DNA of 64,000 nucleotides from JACVRW01 sp963728155 (lineage in GTDB: Bacteria; Actinomycetota; Thermoleophilia; Solirubrobacterales; Thermoleophilaceae): contig CAVSJF010000007.1 in the NCBI GenBank assembly GCA_963728155.1, positions 372,001-436,000 of the forward strand. Direction: 5' to 3'. Both the position numbers and the translations under genes were made by a program. Positions 60,427 through 64,000 of the stretch are shown piece by piece (position 1 is the stretch's first letter; each line of letters opens with the position of its first letter). The notes below the pieces were generated by a model. That model ran no database searches, was not told where the DNA came from, and was given only the letters and a program-made list of their open reading frames with translations.

Positions 60427-61116
60427 GTGTTGGCGTTGGAGGGAAGCCGCGACAGGTTCCGCAAGCGCATGCTGGCCGAGTCCCTGTCCGACCAGTTCGG
60501 ACTAGCGCTCCTGGCGGGTGATCCGGACGAGGCCGATCAGGTGGCGCGTGAGGCGCTCGAGCTGACGCTCGGCGAGGCGATGATCTACCAGCTCGTCGTA
60601 GCGCCCGCCATGCATCGGATCGGTCGGATGTGGGCTGCGGGTGAGATAGGCGTCGGACAGGAGCACCTAGCCACGCAGATCGCCACCCGGGTGCTCGTGC
60701 TCGTGCACGACGCGACAGCCTTTGCCGCTCATCGCGCGGACTACCGGGCGATGCTCGCGGCGGTCGAGGGCGAGCACCACGTGGTCGGCCTCGACATGGC
60801 GGCCAAACTACTCGAGTCGGCCGGCTACGAGGTGTTGACGCTCGGCGCCGACGTGCCGACGGCCGCGCTGCCGGCCATAGTCGCGGAGCACGATCCGCAG
60901 CTGTTCGTGCTCTCCGCGACCATGCCCGACGCCGGCGAGCGCGTGCTGGAGGCTGTCGACGCGATCCTCGGAGCAGCAGCTGACATCGGTTTGATCCTCG
61001 GCGGACCGGGCGTTCCGCGGAGCCTCGCCGGCGGTCCGCAGGTCGTGGTTGAGTCGAGCGTTGCCGCCGTGGTCGAGGCCGCCGATGGGCTCATTCGCGG
61101 CGCAGGGCTCAATTGA
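60427..61116 (+). CDS. Cobalamin-binding protein with a CarH-like Wx9EH motif (putative B12 photosensor)
   Basis: A 229-residue protein. The helical cap ELTLGEAMIYQLVVAPAMHR is followed by MWAAGEIGVGQEHLATQIAT with Trp69, Glu79 and His80, the W-x9-EH motif known from CarH/LitR-type light-sensing B12 domains. A Rossmann-like B12 domain follows, with GEHHVVGLDM holding the likely cobalt-ligand His118 (ExHxxG, Glu in place of Asp), LSATMPDAGERVLEAVDAIL and LILGGPGVPRSLAGGPQVVV. No DNA-binding domain is present, unlike CarH. GTG 60427 starts it. Its stop lies 2 bases from tRNA-Ser(GGA). Confidence 0.85.
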   Translation: MLALEGSRDRFRKRMLAESLSDQFGLALLAGDPDEADQVAREALELTLGEAMIYQLVVAPAMHRIGRMWAAGEIGVGQEHLATQIATRVLVLVHDATAFAAHRADYRAMLAAVEGEHHVVGLDMAAKLLESAGYEVLTLGADVPTAALPAIVAEHDPQLFVLSATMPDAGERVLEAVDAILGAAADIGLILGGPGVPRSLAGGPQVVVESSVAAVVEAADGLIRGAGLN

Positions 61117-61118
61117 AA

Positions 61119-61207
61119 CGGAGAGGGTGGGATTCGAACCCACGAGGCAGTTTGACCCGCCCACACGATTTCCAGTCGTGCACCTTAAGCCGCTCGGTCA
61201 CCTCTCC
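61119..61207 (-). tRNA. tRNA-Ser (anticodon GGA)
   Basis: On the minus strand an 89-base class II tRNA. The 7-bp acceptor GGAGAGG (from 61207) pairs with CCTCTCC, with G as discriminator. The anticodon arm CACGA-CTGGAAA-TCGTG gives anticodon GGA, reading UCC and UCU. A long variable arm and the GGTTCGAATCC T loop confirm serine. CCA is not encoded. Confidence 0.95.
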
Positions 61208-61241
61208 GGAGCGGCTCTAGGGTAGCTTCCCGCCGCCGGAC

Positions 61242-61448
61242 TCAGGCCGCTTCGCGCAGCTGCAGGTGCGGCGTGAAGCGCGGCAGACGGGTGACCGTGG
61301 CCTCGACCCGCACCTCGCTGAACGCCGTGGCCTGAAGCGTGGCGCCGCAGGTCTCGCACAGGAGCGCCTCGAACTCGTCGGGCTGGCCCCAGCCCTCGAA
61401 CTCCTCGGCGCAGGACTGGTCGGTGCATATGAGAATGGCGAAGAGCAT
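61242..61448 (-). CDS. Small zinc-ribbon-like protein
   Basis: A 68-residue protein from ATG 61448: MLFAILICTDQSCAEEFEGW, FEALLCETCGATLQATAFSE and the end LPRFTPHLQLREAA. Two Cys pairs (C-x4-C and C-x2-C) can bind one zinc. It sits between tRNA-Ser and the DUF6812-like gene, transcribed with that gene on the minus strand. Function is unknown. Confidence 0.75.
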   Translation of the reverse strand: MLFAILICTDQSCAEEFEGWGQPDEFEALLCETCGATLQATAFSEVRVEATVTRLPRFTPHLQLREAA

Positions 61449-61485
61449 GGAGGATCCTCATCGTGGTGAGGCGCTCGGACGGAAC

Positions 61486-61734
61486 TCAGTCGCCGGACGC
61501 GGGCACGATCAGGCGGATGTGCCGGCGGGCCAGCATGAGAACCGGTGCCTTCCACTCCCGTTGCGATCCGTCCAGGGCCACCAGGTCGCAGTCGAGCAGC
61601 GTGAAGAATTCGGTGTCGCGGCGGTTCACGTGGTCCGACACGCGAGAGCGGTGCCCCTCCCGTGGAAGGGTCATCGACCCCTCCACGCGGTACCGATCGG
61701 TCTCTACGACGACGCGTTCCGTGCGGTTCTCCAC
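61486..61734 (-). CDS. DUF6812-like small protein
   Basis: An 82-residue beta-rich protein from GTG 61734. It reads VVVETDRYRVEGSMTLPREG, then RSRVSDHVNRRDTEFFTLLD and WKAPVLMLARRHIRLIVPAS. The ETDRYRIEG...LP..G...R.SD.LN pattern is what I recall for DUF6812. No function is known. It is 37 bases upstream of the small zinc-ribbon gene and divergent from the GntR regulator. Confidence 0.65.
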   Translation of the reverse strand: MENRTERVVVETDRYRVEGSMTLPREGHRSRVSDHVNRRDTEFFTLLDCDLVALDGSQREWKAPVLMLARRHIRLIVPASGD

Positions 61735-61794
61735 CTCGGCGAGAATCTAGCGCGACCTGCGCTCGCCGCCGGCGTGCGCGTGTAGGTTTGGCAC

Positions 61795-62535
61795 GTGGAC
61801 ATCGCTCCCGCGGCCCCAAGGACACCTGCTCTTGAGGCCGTCTTCAAGCCGGTCCAGCCACCCACGACATTCGAGGAGACGGTCGAACGGCTCGGCACCG
61901 CGATCCGGCTGGGCCTGCTCGTGCCGGCCAGCCGCCTGCCGCCCGAGCGCGACCTCGCCGACCAGCTGCGCATCTCGCGGTCGACGCTGCGCCAGGCGCT
62001 CACCACGCTCGTCCAGAGCGGGCACCTGGTCTCGGTGAGAGGACGCGCGGGCGGCACCTTCGTGGCCGACGAGCCGCCGCTCGGCGAGGCGGCGGAGGGC
62101 GAGGTGCTCACCGAGGATGCCCGCGCGGTGCTCGACTACCGGGTGGCGGTGGAGACCGGCGCAACCGTGCTGGCCGCGGAGCGCGCGCAGGACGAAGACC
62201 TCGTGCGCCTGCTCGAGCTGACCGAGCACATGCAGGAGGCCGGTCCGTTCGACGAGTACCGGCGGGCGGACGTCCGCTTTCACATCGGCGTGGCCGAGGC
62301 GTCGCACTCGCCCCGGCTGATCACCGCCATGACCGAGGTCCAGGGCCAGATGAGCAACCTGATCCACCGCATCGCCCATCCCCGTGAGGTGCTGGTCAGC
62401 TCCAACGAGCAGCACCGGCAGCTGATCTCGCTGCTGCGCCGCCGCGACAGCGCCGGGGCGGTCCGCCTGATGCGCGGACACGTGGAGGGCACCGAGCACA
62501 TCCTCGCCGGGCTCCTGCCCGAACGTCCGGACTAA
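61795..62535 (+). CDS. GntR/FadR-family transcriptional regulator
   Basis: A 246-residue regulator. The winged-helix N-terminal domain has FEETVERLGTAIRLGLLVPA, PPERDLADQLRISRSTLRQA and SGHLVSVRGRAGGTFVADEP. The C-terminal FCD effector domain has VLDYRVAVETGATVLAAERA, RADVRFHIGVAEASHSPRLI and SSNEQHRQLISLLRRRDSAG, with His residues that may bind a metal. It likely represses a nearby operon until a small acid binds. The start is GTG 61795; its last 4 bases overlap the convergent ATP-grasp gene. Confidence 0.93.
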   Translation: MDIAPAAPRTPALEAVFKPVQPPTTFEETVERLGTAIRLGLLVPASRLPPERDLADQLRISRSTLRQALTTLVQSGHLVSVRGRAGGTFVADEPPLGEAAEGEVLTEDARAVLDYRVAVETGATVLAAERAQDEDLVRLLELTEHMQEAGPFDEYRRADVRFHIGVAEASHSPRLITAMTEVQGQMSNLIHRIAHPREVLVSSNEQHRQLISLLRRRDSAGAVRLMRGHVEGTEHILAGLLPERPD

Positions 62536-63857
62536 TCAAGCACCCAGGTGTCCTTCGCTCCGCCGCCCTGGCCGGAGTTCACCACCATCGAGCCCTCGAC
62601 CAGGGCCACCCTGCTGATCGCGCCCGGCAGCACGCGCACGCCGGCGTCGCTCAGTACCGCGTAGGGGCGCAGGTCCACGTGGCGCGGTGCGAGCAGGCCG
62701 TCGCAGACGGTGGGCGCGACCGACAGGGTCACCTGCTCTTGGGCGATGAAGGCATCCGGGTCGCGGTCAACCGCGGCCAGCGTGTCGCGTCGCACCTTGT
62801 CGCCGGCGTAGTCCCAGAGCACCACGTCCTCGCCGCCCATCTCGCCGCGTGGCTTGACGACCCACCCCGAGAGGTCGTCGACCTCGGCGGCCGGAAGCGA
62901 GGCGAGCGTTGGCAGCAGCGGCTCCTCGTCCAGGAAGAACCGGACCAGATCGTCGAAATGCGCGTTCACGAGCTTGTCGTCGGACACTCCGGCGCCCGGT
63001 GCGTTGACCACGCCCAGCCGGCCGGCACGACAGGGCTCGACGAGCAGCTCGAGCGGGGTTCCGCTGAAGCGGTCCTCGTCGGTGCGCTGATAGACCACGT
63101 CGACTCCGCGCGCCTGACCGTCGAGCCGGGCCACCAGCCCGCCCCCGCGGACCTCGAGGTCATCGATCGTCACCACGGGGGCGCCGAGTTCGCGCGCGAG
63201 CAGCTCGTGCTCCCACCACGCGGCGGCCGAGGGGCCCTCGCACAGCAGCACGATCCGCGGTTCGTCGACCCCCGCCGGCGCGGCTTCGCGCACCGCTCGC
63301 GCCAGCTCGCCGTAGGACGGGGTGAGATCGGTATCCGGCGGGTCGATCGCGAGCAGCCCGAGGAGGATCTCGCGCGCCACGACCGCATAGGCCATTCCCG
63401 AGGGCATGCGCACCTGGTCCTCGATCACGCGAAAGCGCCCGTCGGGGCAACGGATCACGTCGACCCCGGTGAAGGCGACCCAGCGCGACACGGTCGCTCC
63501 GTGCATCGTGGGCTCGTAGTGGGGCGAGCCCTCGATCGCCGCCCGGGGTACCACCCCGGCGGCCAGCGCGCGGCCTTCGCCGTACACGTCGGCCACGAAG
63601 GCGTCGAGGGTTCGCAGCCGCTGGACCACGCCGGCCTGGAGCTCCGACCACTCCGCGCTCGTGATGACGCGCGGCAGGGGGTCGAGCGCGAAGAGGCCGT
63701 CGGCGGCGGGCCCGAAGCTCACCCCGCGTGAGCGCAGGCGCGCCTTGACCTCGGCGACCAGCTCGGCCGGGTCGCGGAGGTCGCCCAGCAGCTCGGCGTA
63801 CTGCGGGCGCGGCTCTCCGTCGTCGAGGTAGGCCTCGTCGTACGGAGTCTCGTCCAC
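62532..63857 (-). CDS. Circularly permuted ATP-grasp protein
   Basis: A 441-residue CP_ATPgrasp_2 protein. Motifs are FGPAADGLFALDPLPRVITS, SPHYEPTMHGATVSRWVAFT and FRVIEDQVRMPSGMAYAVVA (permuted ATP site), plus APGAGVSDDKLVNAHFDDLV, WVVKPRGEMGGEDVVLWDYA and VVNSGQGGGAKDTWVLD at the end. Family members usually form a pair with an alpha-E protein and join amino acids to peptides. The start is GTG 63857; it shares a base with the upstream gene's TAG, and the partner genes may lie beyond the window edge. Confidence 0.9.
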   Translation of the reverse strand: MDETPYDEAYLDDGEPRPQYAELLGDLRDPAELVAEVKARLRSRGVSFGPAADGLFALDPLPRVITSAEWSELQAGVVQRLRTLDAFVADVYGEGRALAAGVVPRAAIEGSPHYEPTMHGATVSRWVAFTGVDVIRCPDGRFRVIEDQVRMPSGMAYAVVAREILLGLLAIDPPDTDLTPSYGELARAVREAAPAGVDEPRIVLLCEGPSAAAWWEHELLARELGAPVVTIDDLEVRGGGLVARLDGQARGVDVVYQRTDEDRFSGTPLELLVEPCRAGRLGVVNAPGAGVSDDKLVNAHFDDLVRFFLDEEPLLPTLASLPAAEVDDLSGWVVKPRGEMGGEDVVLWDYAGDKVRRDTLAAVDRDPDAFIAQEQVTLSVAPTVCDGLLAPRHVDLRPYAVLSDAGVRVLPGAISRVALVEGSMVVNSGQGGGAKDTWVLD

Positions 63858-64000
63858 TACTGGTCGGCGAGCGCCGCGCGCAGAGTCGCCTCGCTGCGGC
63901 GTACCCGCGCGCGGGCGGCGTTGAAGCGCTGCGTGCTCTCGCCGTTGGCGGCCAGGGCCAGAGCGCGATAGGCGCCGGCCGTCCGGCGGGCGGCGGCGGC
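63857..64000 (-). CDS. Unidentified protein, C-terminal fragment
   Basis: The window edge cuts this gene; the last 47 residues are visible, ending at TAG 63857-63859. They read AAARRTAGAYRALALAANGE and a helical ARARVRRSEATLRAALADQ. The fragment is helical, basic and alanine-rich, too short to identify. Its stop overlaps the next GTG by one base, so both are cotranscribed. It may be a partner of the ATP-grasp protein. Confidence 0.55.
   Translation of the reverse strand, partial: AAAARRTAGAYRALALAANGESTQRFNAARARVRRSEATLRAALADQ

Overview
The window is a high-GC (around 70 percent) actinobacterial chromosome segment with no phage, plasmid, IS element or CRISPR array. Several features together suggest the Thermoleophilia/Solirubrobacterales, an inference rather than a demonstration: a NucS mismatch endonuclease, several luciferase-like (F420-type) oxidoreductases, an ANTAR regulator, a GGDEF protein with long DQTLSDRDQ/AARDREQ repeats, a LAL-type LuxR regulator and many GTG starts. 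Genes are densely packed, often with 1-4 base ATGA/GTGA/TGATG overlaps. No stretch over 300 bases lacks a gene or gene remnant.

Layout. 0-6.3 kb: start of a flippase-like gene, an MMPL exporter, a small conserved gene, a large LuxR/LAL regulator and two tiny genes (67 and 38 aa). 6.3-14.5 kb: MFS transporter, YceH-NUDIX pair, msrA, a P450, an F420-type oxidoreductase, PPK2, nucS, plsC and a CsbD-like gene with a stress-sigma-like promoter. 14.5-21 kb: AI-2E permease, universal stress protein, secreted subtilisin, tadA, tRNA-Ser(CGA) and a beta-helix surface protein with a threefold Cys-rich C-terminal module. 21-26 kb: an unusual FAD protein with a small partner, a frameshifted lipoprotein, a frameshifted ZIP metal transporter, a PepSY protein and an FTR1/COG4280-like membrane protein. 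A perfect TTAGGGTACCCTAA palindrome lies between the divergent ZIP and PepSY genes. 26-30.4 kb: RsbW-type kinase, ANTAR pseudo-receiver, a GGDEF gene with an internal deletion, a decayed second copy of the 67/38-aa cassette and small membrane or ACT proteins. 30.4-38.9 kb: DHFR-like, NUDIX, choline-kinase-like and dimethylglycine/sarcosine-dehydrogenase-like genes, a class V aminotransferase, an NmrA-like gene and a PolX-like/PHP gene. 38.9-45.4 kb: a molybdenum hydroxylase operon (FAD, FeS and split Mo subunits) with its MoxR/CoxD and VWA/CoxE maturation genes. 45.4-51.2 kb: VOC, M20 peptidase, a second P450 and two luciferase-like oxidoreductases, nearly all frameshifted. 51.2-64 kb: MscL with a zinc ribbon, DUF3089 and DUF3105 proteins, a GlpA-like plus FAD-reductase pair, a zincin, a Cache-GGDEF cyclase, a GH15 glucoamylase-like gene (frameshifted), a B12-binding protein with a CarH-like Wx9EH motif, tRNA-Ser(GGA), a GntR/FadR regulator and a circularly permuted ATP-grasp protein.

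Three things stand out. First, an element TCAGGG-N7-CCGATG occurs five times in gene-upstream positions, always in the orientation of the downstream gene, and twice it drives or flanks small uncharacterised genes. Second, the 67/38-aa small-gene cassette is present twice, once intact and once decayed. Third, an unusual number of single-base frameshifts, several in homopolymers, affects otherwise well conserved genes; this points to sequencing or assembly error in a draft or metagenomic assembly, so most of the 'pseudogenes' here may be intact in the organism.
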